From Rhodoferax sp. UBA6134 (lineage in GTDB: Bacteria > Pseudomonadota > Gammaproteobacteria > Burkholderiales > Burkholderiaceae_C): a stretch of 58,528 nucleotides of DNA. Below, in pieces: positions 1 to 8,775 of the stretch. A model generated the notes under the pieces. That model saw only the letters and a list, made by a program, of their open reading frames with translations, was not told the DNA's origin and ran no database searches. Position 1 is the first letter of the stretch. Every line of letters begins with the position of its first letter. Location: contig DIVK01000014.1 in NCBI GenBank assembly GCA_002422455.1, positions 39,742 to 98,269 on the forward strand. The letters run 5' to 3'. The translations under genes were made by a program, and so were the position numbers.

Positions 1-24
1 GTTAGCGCAGTTTTTCACTCACCA

Positions 25-975
25 TTGCCTGCCCACACCGAGCTGGTTTCCGTTCGCCCGGAGCCAGCCGAAGGTCTCATGACCGGTGCCAACAAAGTGC
101 CCGTGAAGGCTTCGGCGGAGCCTGTCCCGAGCACATCCAAGGGCTCAGTCCGAACGGGGACAAAGGTCACCCCGGTCGCTCACCCCACTTTCGACTGGCG
201 CAGCTTCTGGCTGACGCTGCTGCCACCGGTTTTTGGCCTGTGCCTGCTGATTGGCGTATGGGCCCTGGTGTCGATCTCGACCGCCAGCAGCATCCCCTCG
301 CCCACCGAGACCCTCAAGCAGGCGATCGTTATTTTTTCGGATCCGTTTTACCGCACAGGGCCAAATGATCAGGGCGTCGGCTGGAACATTCTGGCCTCTT
401 TGGAACGCGTGGCGCTGGGCTTCGGCCTGGCGGCGGCGGTCGGCATCCCGGCCGGCTTCATGATCGGGCGCTTCGAATTTCTGAGCCGCATGTTCAACCC
501 GCTCATCAGCCTGTTGCGCCCGGTGTCACCGCTGGCCTGGCTGCCCATTGGCCTGCTGGTGTTCAAAGGCGCCAATCCGGCCGCCATCTGGACCATTTTC
601 ATCTGCTCGATCTGGCCGATGGTCATCAACACGGCGGTGGGCGTGCAACGCGTGCCGCAGGACTACATGAACGTGGCGCGCGTGCTCAACCTGTCCGAAT
701 GGAAGATATTCACCAAAATCCTGTTCCCCTCGGTGCTGCCCTACATGCTGACCGGTGTGCGTCTGGCGGTCGGCACCGCCTGGCTGGTGATCGTGGCGGC
801 CGAGATGCTGACCGGTGGCGTGGGCATCGGCTTCTGGGTCTGGGACGAGTGGAACAACCTGAACGTCAAGAACATCATCATTGCCATTTTCGTGATTGGC
901 ATCGTCGGGCTGATTCTGGAATACGCCCTGATCAAAATCGCCACCGCATTTACGTTTGAAGAGGTGAAGTCATGA
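25..975 (+). CDS. nrtB: Nitrate ABC transporter, permease subunit (5' end may lie outside the window)
   Basis: Inner-membrane permease of a nitrate/nitrite (or related oxyanion) importer of the NrtB/SsuC/TauC class. Several hydrophobic spans follow a polar N-terminus; the first is near residues 60-85. The EAA-type loop that contacts the ATPase is the stretch around NVARVLNLSEWKIFTKILFP. The frame is open to the left edge, and the only early starts are TTG at 25 and ATG at 79, so the true start is uncertain. Residues about 9-45 are translated from a palindromic repeat (50-157) that is not part of the family's normal N-terminus. The ATPase gene follows after an 81 bp repeat. The substrate-binding protein is presumably just upstream. 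Nitrate specificity is inferred from the linked nir/nas genes. Confidence 0.88.
   Translation: MPAHTELVSVRPEPAEGLMTGANKVPVKASAEPVPSTSKGSVRTGTKVTPVAHPTFDWRSFWLTLLPPVFGLCLLIGVWALVSISTASSIPSPTETLKQAIVIFSDPFYRTGPNDQGVGWNILASLERVALGFGLAAAVGIPAGFMIGRFEFLSRMFNPLISLLRPVSPLAWLPIGLLVFKGANPAAIWTIFICSIWPMVINTAVGVQRVPQDYMNVARVLNLSEWKIFTKILFPSVLPYMLTGVRLAVGTAWLVIVAAEMLTGGVGIGFWVWDEWNNLNVKNIIIAIFVIGIVGLILEYALIKIATAFTFEEVKS
50..157. repeat. REP-like palindromic element inside the nrtB reading frame
   Basis: The left arm reads CCGTTCGCCCGGAGCC..CGAAG. The right part reads GGCTTCGG..GAGCCTGTC and ends GGGCTCAGTCCGAACGG. These form a long imperfect inverted repeat. The same arms occur intergenically at 36142-36223 in this window. 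Read in frame it gives the peptide VRPEPAEG, a familiar product of this repeat family when it falls inside genes. It adds about 35 residues to the N-terminus of the permease without breaking the frame. Confidence 0.8.
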
Positions 976-988
976 AATATTCGGCCCC

Positions 989-1069
989 CGTCATTGCGAG
1001 CACAGCGAGGCAATCCACGGCTTTGGCGGGCCCGCATGGATTGCCACGGCCTGCGGCCTCGCAATGACG
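989..1069. repeat. 81 bp inverted repeat between nrtB and nrtD
   Basis: It starts CGTCATTGCGAGCACAGCGA and ends CGGCCTCGCAATGACG, with inner arms GGCAATCC and GGATTGCC, so the whole segment can fold into one long stem. It sits between the permease stop and the ATPase start. It belongs to a second repeat family, unrelated in sequence to the CCGTTCG..CGAACGG elements. It could attenuate transcription or stabilise mRNA between the two genes. Confidence 0.85.
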
Positions 1070-1099
1070 AATTGACACACGCGCCCACTGGAGTCCGGC

Positions 1100-1921
1100 A
1101 TGAAAAATTACATCCACATTGAAAACGTCGAGCAGACCTTCAAGACCAAAAAGGGCCCATTTTGCGCCCTGCGCGACGTCAATCTGACGGTCGCCAAAGG
1201 CGAATTCGTGGCCCTCATCGGCCACTCGGGTTGCGGCAAGTCCACCCTGCTCAACCTGATCGCCGGCCTGACCATGCCCACACAAGGCCACCTGCTGTGC
1301 GCCAACCGCGAAATCGCCGGCCCCGGCCCGGAGCGCGCCGTGGTGTTCCAGAACCATTCGCTGCTGCCCTGGCTGACCTGCTTCGAGAACGTCTACCTCG
1401 GGGTCGAGCGCGTCTTTGGCGCCGCCAATCGCACCACCGGCGCGGCGTCAGAAAGCAAAGTCCAGCTCAAGGCCCGTACCGACGCCGTGCTGGCCATGGT
1501 CGGCCTGACTTCGGCATCGCAAAAACGCCCGGGCGAAATATCAGGCGGCATGAAACAGCGCGTGGGCATTGCCCGGGCCCTGGCGATGGAGCCCAAGGTA
1601 CTGCTGATGGACGAACCCTTTGGCGCGCTGGATGCGCTGACCCGCGCCAAGCTGCAGGACGAGCTGCTGGACATCGTTGCCCGCACCCACAGCACCGTGG
1701 TGATGGTCACGCACGACGTGGATGAAGCGGTGCTGCTGTCCGACCGAATCGTGATGATGACCAACGGGCCAGCCGCCACCATTGGCGAAGTGCTCAGCGT
1801 GGAACTGCCGCGCCCGCGCAACCGGGTCGAACTGGCCGACAGTGCGCAATACCTGCATTACCGCAAGGAAGTGATTGACTTTTTGTACACACGGCAAGCC
1901 CACGTTGAAAAGGCAGCATGA
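1100..1921 (+). CDS. nrtD: Nitrate ABC transporter, ATP-binding subunit
   Basis: Cytoplasmic ATPase that powers the importer. Walker A is GHSGCGKST (41-49), the Q-loop lies at VVFQNHS (about 81-87), the ABC signature is ISGGMKQR (147-154), Walker B is VLLMDEP (167-173) and the switch histidine is H205. At 273 residues it is a single-domain NrtD/SsuB-type ATPase without the NrtC-like binding-protein fusion. The C-terminal part after about residue 215 is the usual family extension. Its stop overlaps the NirB start by four bases (ATGA), which suggests translational coupling and one operon for uptake and reduction. Confidence 0.93.
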   Translation: MKNYIHIENVEQTFKTKKGPFCALRDVNLTVAKGEFVALIGHSGCGKSTLLNLIAGLTMPTQGHLLCANREIAGPGPERAVVFQNHSLLPWLTCFENVYLGVERVFGAANRTTGAASESKVQLKARTDAVLAMVGLTSASQKRPGEISGGMKQRVGIARALAMEPKVLLMDEPFGALDALTRAKLQDELLDIVARTHSTVVMVTHDVDEAVLLSDRIVMMTNGPAATIGEVLSVELPRPRNRVELADSAQYLHYRKEVIDFLYTRQAHVEKAA

Positions 1922-4404
1922 CCATGGACATACACGCGAAGCCCAAGAGCAAAATGAAACTCGTGATGATCGGCAACGGCATGGCAGGTGTTCGCACCCT
2001 GGAGGAGCTTCTCAAGGTTGCGCCCGATCTCTATGACATCACCGTGTTCGGTGCCGAGCCGCATCCCAACTACAACCGCATTTTGCTGTCCCCCGTGTTG
2101 GCCGGCGAGCAAACGCTCGACGAAATTGTGCTCAACCCATGGGACTGGTACAAGGACAATCACATCACCTTGCATGCGGGCTGGAAAGTCACTGCGGTAG
2201 ACCGCGTTCGCCGCGTGGTGCATGCCGAAAATTCCGTCGGCGAGAAAATCAGCGCCGAATACGACCGCTTGCTGCTGTGTACTGGCTCCAATCCCTTCAT
2301 CCTGCCCATTCCCGGCAAAGACCTTGAAGGCGTGATCGCCTACCGCGACATTGCGGACACCAACGCCATGATCGACGCGGCGGTGAAATATAAACACGCC
2401 GTGGTCATCGGCGGCGGCCTGTTGGGCCTGGAAGCGGCCAACGGTCTGATGCTGCGCGGCATGACGGTCAGCGTGGTGCATGTCATGCCAACCCTGATGG
2501 AGCGCCAGCTCGACAGCGTGGCGGGCAAACTGCTGCAAAAATCACTGGAAGACCGCGGCCTGCAATTCCTGATGGGTGCTCAGACCCAGGAACTGGTGGG
2601 CGGTGGTGGTGACCGTGGTCAGCGCGTCACCGCGATCAAATTCAAGGACGGCACCGAAGTGGCCGCCGATCTGGTCGTGATGGCCGTGGGCATCCGCCCC
2701 AACACGCAGCTGGCCGAGTCCATGCGCCTGCACTGCAACAAAGGCATTGTGGTGAACGACACCCTGCAGACCATCACCGATGCCCGCATCTACTCGGTGG
2801 GCGAATGCGCGGCCCATCGTGGCATTGCCTATGGCCTGGTAGCTCCCCTGTTCGAGCAGGCCAAGGTGGCGGCCAACCACCTGGCGCAGTTCGGCATTGG
2901 CCGCTACCAGGGCTCGCTGACCTCGACCAAACTCAAGGTCACCGGCATTGACCTGTTCAGCGCCGGTGAATTCATGGGCGGCGAGGGCACGGAAGAGATC
3001 GTGATGAGTGATCCGTTTGGCGGTGTCTACAAGAAGCTGGTGCTCAAAGACGACAAACTGGTGGGCGCCTGCCTGTACGGCGACACGGTGGACGGCAGCT
3101 GGTACTTCAAGCTGCTGCGTGACGGCCGCTCGATTGTCGACATCCGCGACAAGCTGATGTTTGGTGAATCCAACATCGGCGACGTGGGCCACGAAGGCCA
3201 CAACAAGGCCGCCAGCATGCCCGACGATGCCGAAGTCTGCGGCTGCAACGGTGTGAACAAAGGCACCATCTGCAAAGCCATTCGCGACAAGGGCCTGTTC
3301 ACCCTGGACGAGGTTCGCAAGCACACCAAGGCCAGCGCCTCGTGCGGTTCCTGCACCGGTCTGGTGGAACAGATTTTGATGTTCACCGCCGGCGGCGACT
3401 ACTCGGCCACCCCCAAGACCAAGGCCATGTGCGCCTGTACCGACCACGGGCATCAAGCCGTGCGCGATGCCATCGTGACCAACAAATACCTGACCATCGG
3501 TGACGTGCAAAAAGGCATGAACTGGAAGACACCCAACGGCTGCGCCTCTTGCCGCCCGGCCATCAACTATTACCTGATCAGCAGCTGGCCCAAAGAGGCC
3601 AGGGATGATCCGCAAAGCCGCTTCATCAACGAGCGCAGCCACGCCAATATCCAGAAAGACGGCACCTACAGCGTGATCCCTCGCATGTGGGGCGGCGAGA
3701 CCACGGCCAACGAGTTGCGTCGCATTGCCGATGCAGTAGACAAGTACAAGATACCCACCGTCAAGGTCACCGGTGGCCAGCGCATCGACCTGCTGGGCGT
3801 CAAGAAGGAAGACCTGGTCAACGTCTGGAAGGATATTGGCATGCCATCGGGCCACGCTTACGCCAAGGCGCTGCGCACGGTAAAGACCTGCGTTGGCTCC
3901 GAGTGGTGCCGCATGGGCACGCAGGACAGCACACAGCTGGGCAAGGACCTGGAACGCGCCATGTGGCGCATGTACGCGCCGCACAAGGTCAAGTTTGCCG
4001 TGAGCGGCTGCCCGCGCAACTGCGCCGAGGCTGGCATCAAGGATGTCGGCATCATCGGCGTCGACAGCGGCTGGGAGATGTACATCGCCGGCAACGGCGG
4101 CATCAAAACCGAGGTGGCGCATTTCTTCGTCAAGCTGAAAACCGCAGAGGAAGTGCTGGAATACACCGGCGCTTTTTGCGAGCTGTACCGCCAGGAAGGC
4201 TGGTATCTGGAGCGCACGGTGCACTATGTGTCACGCGTCGGCCTGGACTACGTCAAAAAGAAAATTCTGGACGACCACGAGAACCGCAAGGCGCTGTGGG
4301 AGCGCCTGCAGTTTGCGCTGGACGGCGAACCCGATCCCTGGTTTGAATTCAACAAAGCCGAGGTTGACATCCGTCAATTTGACAAATTGTCCGTGCCCGC
4401 CTGA
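1918..4404 (+). CDS. nirB: Assimilatory NADH-dependent nitrite reductase, large subunit
   Basis: Reduces nitrite to ammonium with six electrons from NAD(P)H. Order of parts: FAD fold with GNGMAG (19-24); NADH fold with VIGGGLLGLEAA (about 163-174); BFD-like [2Fe-2S] region with CGCNGVNKGTIC and a CGSC pair (about 440-485), followed by another Cys cluster (about 505-560); ferredoxin-like repeat; and the sirohaem/[4Fe-4S] site with C658, C664, C698 and C702 (CVGSEWC and CPRNC). The length of 828 residues is normal for NirB. It needs sirohaem, and cobA for the first committed methylations lies at the end of the same operon. NirD follows 26 bases downstream. Confidence 0.97.
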   Translation: MTMDIHAKPKSKMKLVMIGNGMAGVRTLEELLKVAPDLYDITVFGAEPHPNYNRILLSPVLAGEQTLDEIVLNPWDWYKDNHITLHAGWKVTAVDRVRRVVHAENSVGEKISAEYDRLLLCTGSNPFILPIPGKDLEGVIAYRDIADTNAMIDAAVKYKHAVVIGGGLLGLEAANGLMLRGMTVSVVHVMPTLMERQLDSVAGKLLQKSLEDRGLQFLMGAQTQELVGGGGDRGQRVTAIKFKDGTEVAADLVVMAVGIRPNTQLAESMRLHCNKGIVVNDTLQTITDARIYSVGECAAHRGIAYGLVAPLFEQAKVAANHLAQFGIGRYQGSLTSTKLKVTGIDLFSAGEFMGGEGTEEIVMSDPFGGVYKKLVLKDDKLVGACLYGDTVDGSWYFKLLRDGRSIVDIRDKLMFGESNIGDVGHEGHNKAASMPDDAEVCGCNGVNKGTICKAIRDKGLFTLDEVRKHTKASASCGSCTGLVEQILMFTAGGDYSATPKTKAMCACTDHGHQAVRDAIVTNKYLTIGDVQKGMNWKTPNGCASCRPAINYYLISSWPKEARDDPQSRFINERSHANIQKDGTYSVIPRMWGGETTANELRRIADAVDKYKIPTVKVTGGQRIDLLGVKKEDLVNVWKDIGMPSGHAYAKALRTVKTCVGSEWCRMGTQDSTQLGKDLERAMWRMYAPHKVKFAVSGCPRNCAEAGIKDVGIIGVDSGWEMYIAGNGGIKTEVAHFFVKLKTAEEVLEYTGAFCELYRQEGWYLERTVHYVSRVGLDYVKKKILDDHENRKALWERLQFALDGEPDPWFEFNKAEVDIRQFDKLSVPA

Positions 4405-4430
4405 CCGGCAACCCAAAAAAGGAATAAAAA

Positions 4431-4820
4431 ATGAGCGACTGGAAAAAAATCTGCCAGGTCACAGACATCCCCGTGCTGGGCTCGCGCTGCGTCAAACGGC
4501 CGCAAGGGTTGGACGTGGCGGTGTTTCGCAACGACCAAAATGAAGTGTTTGCCCTGCTCGACCGCTGTCCGCACAAGGGGGGGGCGCTGTCGCAAGGAAT
4601 TGTGTTTGGCACCAGCGTGGCCTGCCCGCTGCACAACTGGACTATCGGCCTGTGCACCGGCCAGGCCGCAGCGCCGGATGAGGGTTGCACGCCAAAATTC
4701 AACGTCAGGGTGGAGGGCGGCGTGGTGCATCTGGATGGCGACGAGCTGGCGACCCACGCCATCGACCTGCTGGCCCCGCTGGCCGGGCCCGGCAGTAAAG
4801 AACCTGTAACACGGGTCTGA
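4431..4820 (+). CDS. nirD: Nitrite reductase small subunit, Rieske-like
   Basis: Small partner of NirB. The 129-residue chain is a Rieske-type fold with both cluster motifs intact: C46-P-H48 (RCPHKGG) and C65-x2-H68 (CPLHNW). A complete ligand set means it could carry a [2Fe-2S] cluster, whereas enterobacterial NirD proteins lack these ligands. A purine-rich AAAAAAGGAATAAAA leader before the ATG serves as ribosome-binding site. The next gene starts two bases after its stop. Confidence 0.95.
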   Translation: MSDWKKICQVTDIPVLGSRCVKRPQGLDVAVFRNDQNEVFALLDRCPHKGGALSQGIVFGTSVACPLHNWTIGLCTGQAAAPDEGCTPKFNVRVEGGVVHLDGDELATHAIDLLAPLAGPGSKEPVTRV

Positions 4821-4822
4821 GC

Positions 4823-7771
4823 ATGAACCCGCCCGCGGTGCGCGAAACCAGATCAACCTGCCCTTATTGCGGCGTCGGCTGCGGTGTGATCATCGAGTCC
4901 AGCGCCAGCCAGATTACCGGCGTGCGAGGCGACCCGGATCACCCGGCCAATTTCGGGCGACTCTGCACCAAAGGCTCCACGCTGCACCTGACAGCCAGTG
5001 CGACCGTCAACCAGCAAACCCGGCTGCTGCAACCGATGCAGCGCTTGCAGCGGGGCGAGATGCCACAGCGCGTGAGCTGGGACAACGCCCTGGACCTGGC
5101 GGCCGGGCGTTTTGCCGACATCATCCGCAAGCAGGGGCCGGATGCGGTGGGCTTCTACATCTCCGGCCAGTTACTCACAGAGGACTATTACGTCTTCAAC
5201 AAGCTCGCCAAGGGCTTGATCGGTACCAACAACATCGACAGCAACTCGCGCCTGTGCATGAGCAGCGCCGTGACCGGCTACAAACAGACGCTGGGGGCAG
5301 ACGCGCCACCGGCCTGCTATGACGACGTCAACCATGCCGGCGCGATTTTCATCGTCGGCTCCAACACGGCTTATGCGCACCCGATCCTGTTTCGCCGCAT
5401 TGAAGATGCGCGCAAAGCCAAGCCGGCGCTGAAAATCGTGGTCTGTGATCCGCGCCGCACCGACACGGCCGAAATCGCCGATCTGTTCCTGCCAATCCAG
5501 CCCGGCACCGACGTGATGCTGTTCAACGGCATGCTGCACATCATGCTGTGGGAAGGCTGGCTGGACAGCGCCTACCTGGCCGACCACACCACCGGCTTCG
5601 ACACCCTCAAAGCCACCGTGCGCGACTACACGCCGGAGCTGGTGGCCCAGACCTGCGGCATTGCCAAGGACGACCTGCTGCAGGCGGCGCGCCTGTTTGC
5701 CGGCATGGACGCAGACCGCGCGGCACCACGTCAACCCACGCTCAGCCTGTACTGCCAGGGCCTGAACCAATCCAGCAGCGGCACCGCCAAGAATGCCGCA
5801 CTCATCAATTTGCATCTGGCGACCGGCCAGATTGGCAGGCCCGGCGCCGGGCCGTTCTCGCTGACCGGCCAGCCCAACGCCATGGGCGGGCGCGAAGTGG
5901 GCGGCATGGCCAACCTGCTGTCTGGTCACCGCGACCTGAACAACCCGGCGCACCGGGCCGAAGTCGCCGCGCTGTGGGGCGTTCCTGACTTTCCTTCAAA
6001 GCCCGGCAAGACGGCGGTCGAGATGTTCCAGGCCGCCGCCGACGGCGAAATCAAAGCGCTGTGGATTGCCTGCACCAACCCGGCACAAAGCATGCCCGAC
6101 CAGGCCACCGTGCGCCGCGCGCTGGAACGCGTCGAGTTCGTGGTGGTGCAGGAGGCCTTTGCCACCACCGCGACCTGTGCCTATGCCGACCTGCTGCTGC
6201 CCGCCACCACCTGGGGCGAAAAAGAAGGCACGGTCACCAACAGCGAACGCCGCATCTCGCGCGTGCGCGCCGCCGTTGCCGCACCGGGCGAGACGCGGCA
6301 CGACTGGCAAATCGTGGTCGATTTCGCGCGTCGGCTGGAAGCCTTGCTGCCTCAGCACAGGGCAGCAGCACCAGCAATGGAGGGCGAATCCGAATTCGCG
6401 CTGCAAGCTTCGTCGAAGAGCGCTGATACTGCACCGATTTCAGCGCCGCCCCCCAGTGCGGCTGGCACCACGATCTTCCCCTACGACAGCCCCGAATCGA
6501 TCTGGAACGAGCACCGCGAATCCACGCGTGGCCGCGACCTCGACATCACCGGCATGTCGTATGCCATGCTGGAGCGCTCGCCCCGGCAGTGGCCCCTGAA
6601 AACAGGCGCACCCCAGGGCCAGGCGCGCCTGTATGAGGACGGCATCTTCCCCACGCCCGACGGCCGCGCCCGCTTCGTCAACACGGCCTACCAGCCGGTA
6701 GCCGAACCGCGCGAACCGCGCTACCCGTTCGCGCTCACCACCGGGCGCCTGCGGGACCAATGGCACGGCATGAGCCGCACCGGTACGCTGGGCCGCCTGT
6801 TCGGCCATGCGCGCGAGCCCGCCCTGCAGATGAACCCACAGGACATGGCGCGCCGCCTGCTCAAGAACGGTGATCTGGTGCATGTCACCAGCAAGCGTGG
6901 CTCGATTCTGGTGCCGGTGCAAGCCAGTGACGAGCTCGGCATGAGCCAAGTCTTCATGGCGATGCACTGGGGGGAAGAATTTTTGAGCGGCCTCAGCGCC
7001 ACCGGCCAACGGCTGGCCGGCGTCAACGCCCTCACCACCTCCGCTTTTTGCCCCGACTCCAAACAGCCCGAGTTCAAGCACGCTGCCGTCAAGGTCTTGA
7101 AAGCGGAGATACCGTGGTCGCTGCTGGCCGTGGCCTGGCTGCCATCCGAACACCTGCTGTCGGCGCGCAACGAACTGCAACAACTGATGGCGCGCTTTGC
7201 TTACGCCAGTTGCGTCCCGTTTACCAACAACGCGCCGCTGGCTGCGCCGGAGCAGGAGCGCAGCGGTCTGCTGTTTCGCGCCGGCGCCCTGGAAGCCCCG
7301 CCCGACGCCTTGCTGGCGCACGTCGAGTCGCTGCTCAACCTGGACAGCCCGCACGTGGTGCGCTATGCCGACAAGAAACGCAGCCAGCGCCGCGCCGCGC
7401 TGCTGCAGCGGCACGACAACACTCACACCACGCTGGAGAGTTTCATGCTGGCCGGCGACACCAGCGCCCAGGGCTGGATCACCACGCTGCTGCAGGACGA
7501 ACTACCGGCCCAGGCCTATGGCCGCGCCTTGCTGGCACCCGGCGCCACACCGCCGGTGCAAGTGGTGTCGCGCGGCCAACAGGTGTGCGCCTGCTTCAAT
7601 GTGACCGATGTGGCAATTGCCGCGCACCTGGGCCAATGCCAGGGCACGGATCAGGAGCGGCTGAATTCACTGCAATCCGTATTGAAATGCGGCACCAACT
7701 GCGGCTCCTGCCTGCCCCAGTTGCAGCGCATGGTGCGCGCCACACGGACCACCAGCCTGGCCAGCGCCTAG
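4823..7771 (+). CDS. nasA: Assimilatory nitrate reductase catalytic subunit
   Basis: Cytoplasmic molybdoenzyme that reduces nitrate to nitrite. The N-terminal [4Fe-4S] motif is CPYCGVGC (13-20), with a fourth Cys in GRLCTKG near residue 49. The large molybdopterin (bis-MGD) domains follow, including the SNTAYAHPI and TGQPNAMGGREVGG stretches. A molybdopterin dinucleotide-binding domain lies at about 630-770. A C-terminal BFD-like [2Fe-2S] domain lies at about 920-965 (VCACFNVTD...CGTNCGSC). That extra domain and the 982-residue length fit the Klebsiella NasA type. Electrons presumably come from a separate flavoprotein or ferredoxin, since no NasC-type partner is seen here. Confidence 0.95.
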   Translation: MNPPAVRETRSTCPYCGVGCGVIIESSASQITGVRGDPDHPANFGRLCTKGSTLHLTASATVNQQTRLLQPMQRLQRGEMPQRVSWDNALDLAAGRFADIIRKQGPDAVGFYISGQLLTEDYYVFNKLAKGLIGTNNIDSNSRLCMSSAVTGYKQTLGADAPPACYDDVNHAGAIFIVGSNTAYAHPILFRRIEDARKAKPALKIVVCDPRRTDTAEIADLFLPIQPGTDVMLFNGMLHIMLWEGWLDSAYLADHTTGFDTLKATVRDYTPELVAQTCGIAKDDLLQAARLFAGMDADRAAPRQPTLSLYCQGLNQSSSGTAKNAALINLHLATGQIGRPGAGPFSLTGQPNAMGGREVGGMANLLSGHRDLNNPAHRAEVAALWGVPDFPSKPGKTAVEMFQAAADGEIKALWIACTNPAQSMPDQATVRRALERVEFVVVQEAFATTATCAYADLLLPATTWGEKEGTVTNSERRISRVRAAVAAPGETRHDWQIVVDFARRLEALLPQHRAAAPAMEGESEFALQASSKSADTAPISAPPPSAAGTTIFPYDSPESIWNEHRESTRGRDLDITGMSYAMLERSPRQWPLKTGAPQGQARLYEDGIFPTPDGRARFVNTAYQPVAEPREPRYPFALTTGRLRDQWHGMSRTGTLGRLFGHAREPALQMNPQDMARRLLKNGDLVHVTSKRGSILVPVQASDELGMSQVFMAMHWGEEFLSGLSATGQRLAGVNALTTSAFCPDSKQPEFKHAAVKVLKAEIPWSLLAVAWLPSEHLLSARNELQQLMARFAYASCVPFTNNAPLAAPEQERSGLLFRAGALEAPPDALLAHVESLLNLDSPHVVRYADKKRSQRRAALLQRHDNTHTTLESFMLAGDTSAQGWITTLLQDELPAQAYGRALLAPGATPPVQVVSRGQQVCACFNVTDVAIAAHLGQCQGTDQERLNSLQSVLKCGTNCGSCLPQLQRMVRATRTTSLASA

Positions 7772-7839
7772 CCCTGTCCACATGTTTCTGCGCATAAGCT
7801 CATAGCCCGCGGTCATCAAGCTTCACGGACAATCCACCC

Positions 7840-8775
7840 ATGGGCATTGGCAACTACATCAAAATCATCGGACGCGGCAAAGACGGCGCTCGTTCCATCT
7901 CACGCGAGCAAGCGACCGACCTGTTCGGCCAGGTGCTGGACGGAGCGGTCTCCGATCTTGAAGTCGGCGCATTTTGCCTGGCCATGCGCATCAAGGGTGA
8001 AACGCCCGACGAAATGGCCGGCTTTCTGGACGCGACCCACGCGCGGCTGCACAAAATACCCACGGCAGGCCGCACCGCCGTGGTGCTACCCAGCTACAAC
8101 GGAGCCCGCAAGCTGCCGGTTCTCACGCCCCTGCTGGCGCTGCTGCTGGCACGCGAGGGCTTGCCCGTGGTGGTGCATGGCACGCCAACCGAGTCCACCC
8201 GCGTTGCCGCACAAGATGTACTCCTGGCCCTTGGAATACCCGCGCAAACATCCATTGAAACCATGGCACCTTGCTCGGTGCAATTCGTTCCGACCGGCCT
8301 GCTCTGCCCCGGCCTGCAGCGCCTGCTGGACGTGCGTCGCGTGGTCGGCCTGCGCAACCCGGCCCACAGCCTGGTCAAACTGATGAACCCCTGCGACCAT
8401 CCGACAGTGGTGGTGAGCAGCTACACCCACCCGGAATACGCAGAGTCCATGACCGCCACCTTGCGCCTGGTGCAGGCGACCGCCCTGCTGCTGCGCGGCA
8501 CCGAAGGCGAGCCCGTGGCCGACCCGCGCCGCACACCGGTCATGGACGCCTTCGCCAACGGTGAAGTCACGCGGGTGCAGGAGATGCTCAGTGGCTCGCT
8601 GGTCAACGTACCCGGCTTGCCGGCGCCCGACGTGCAAAGCACCGCCAACTGGATCCGGGCGGTGCTGGACGGACAAGAACCCGTGCCCACGCCGATTGCG
8701 CTGCAGGTGGCACACATCGTGCAGCTGTCCAGCCACATGAGGACGACACCATGCAACACCATGCAACACCAATGA
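7840..8775 (+). CDS. ybiB: YbiB-type protein of the anthranilate phosphoribosyltransferase fold
   Basis: 311 residues that resemble TrpD/glycosyltransferase family 3, with an N-terminal helical part (ISREQATDLFGQVLDGAVSDLEVGAF) and the catalytic-fold half from about residue 80. The normal TrpD diphosphate loop is not conserved. E. coli YbiB with this architecture binds nucleic acid rather than acting as a transferase. The gene lies between nasA and cobA, a placement seen in other Burkholderiales nitrate clusters as far as I recall. Its 3' end overlaps the cobA start, so the two are translated together. Its exact role in nitrate assimilation is not established. Confidence 0.82.
   Translation: MGIGNYIKIIGRGKDGARSISREQATDLFGQVLDGAVSDLEVGAFCLAMRIKGETPDEMAGFLDATHARLHKIPTAGRTAVVLPSYNGARKLPVLTPLLALLLAREGLPVVVHGTPTESTRVAAQDVLLALGIPAQTSIETMAPCSVQFVPTGLLCPGLQRLLDVRRVVGLRNPAHSLVKLMNPCDHPTVVVSSYTHPEYAESMTATLRLVQATALLLRGTEGEPVADPRRTPVMDAFANGEVTRVQEMLSGSLVNVPGLPAPDVQSTANWIRAVLDGQEPVPTPIALQVAHIVQLSSHMRTTPCNTMQHQ
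8751..8770 (+). repeat. Perfect 10 bp tandem duplication at the ybiB/cobA junction
   Basis: ATGCAACACC occurs twice in direct succession, each copy starting with an ATG. Only the first ATG (8751) and the later ATG at 8772 are in the cobA frame. The duplication lies in the overlap of the two genes and changes the distance between the ribosome-binding site and the canonical methyltransferase start. Confidence 0.9.

Noticed and set aside
2542..4224. 560-codon minus-strand frame
   Set aside because: Antisense to nirB, whose cofactor motifs all lie on the plus strand.
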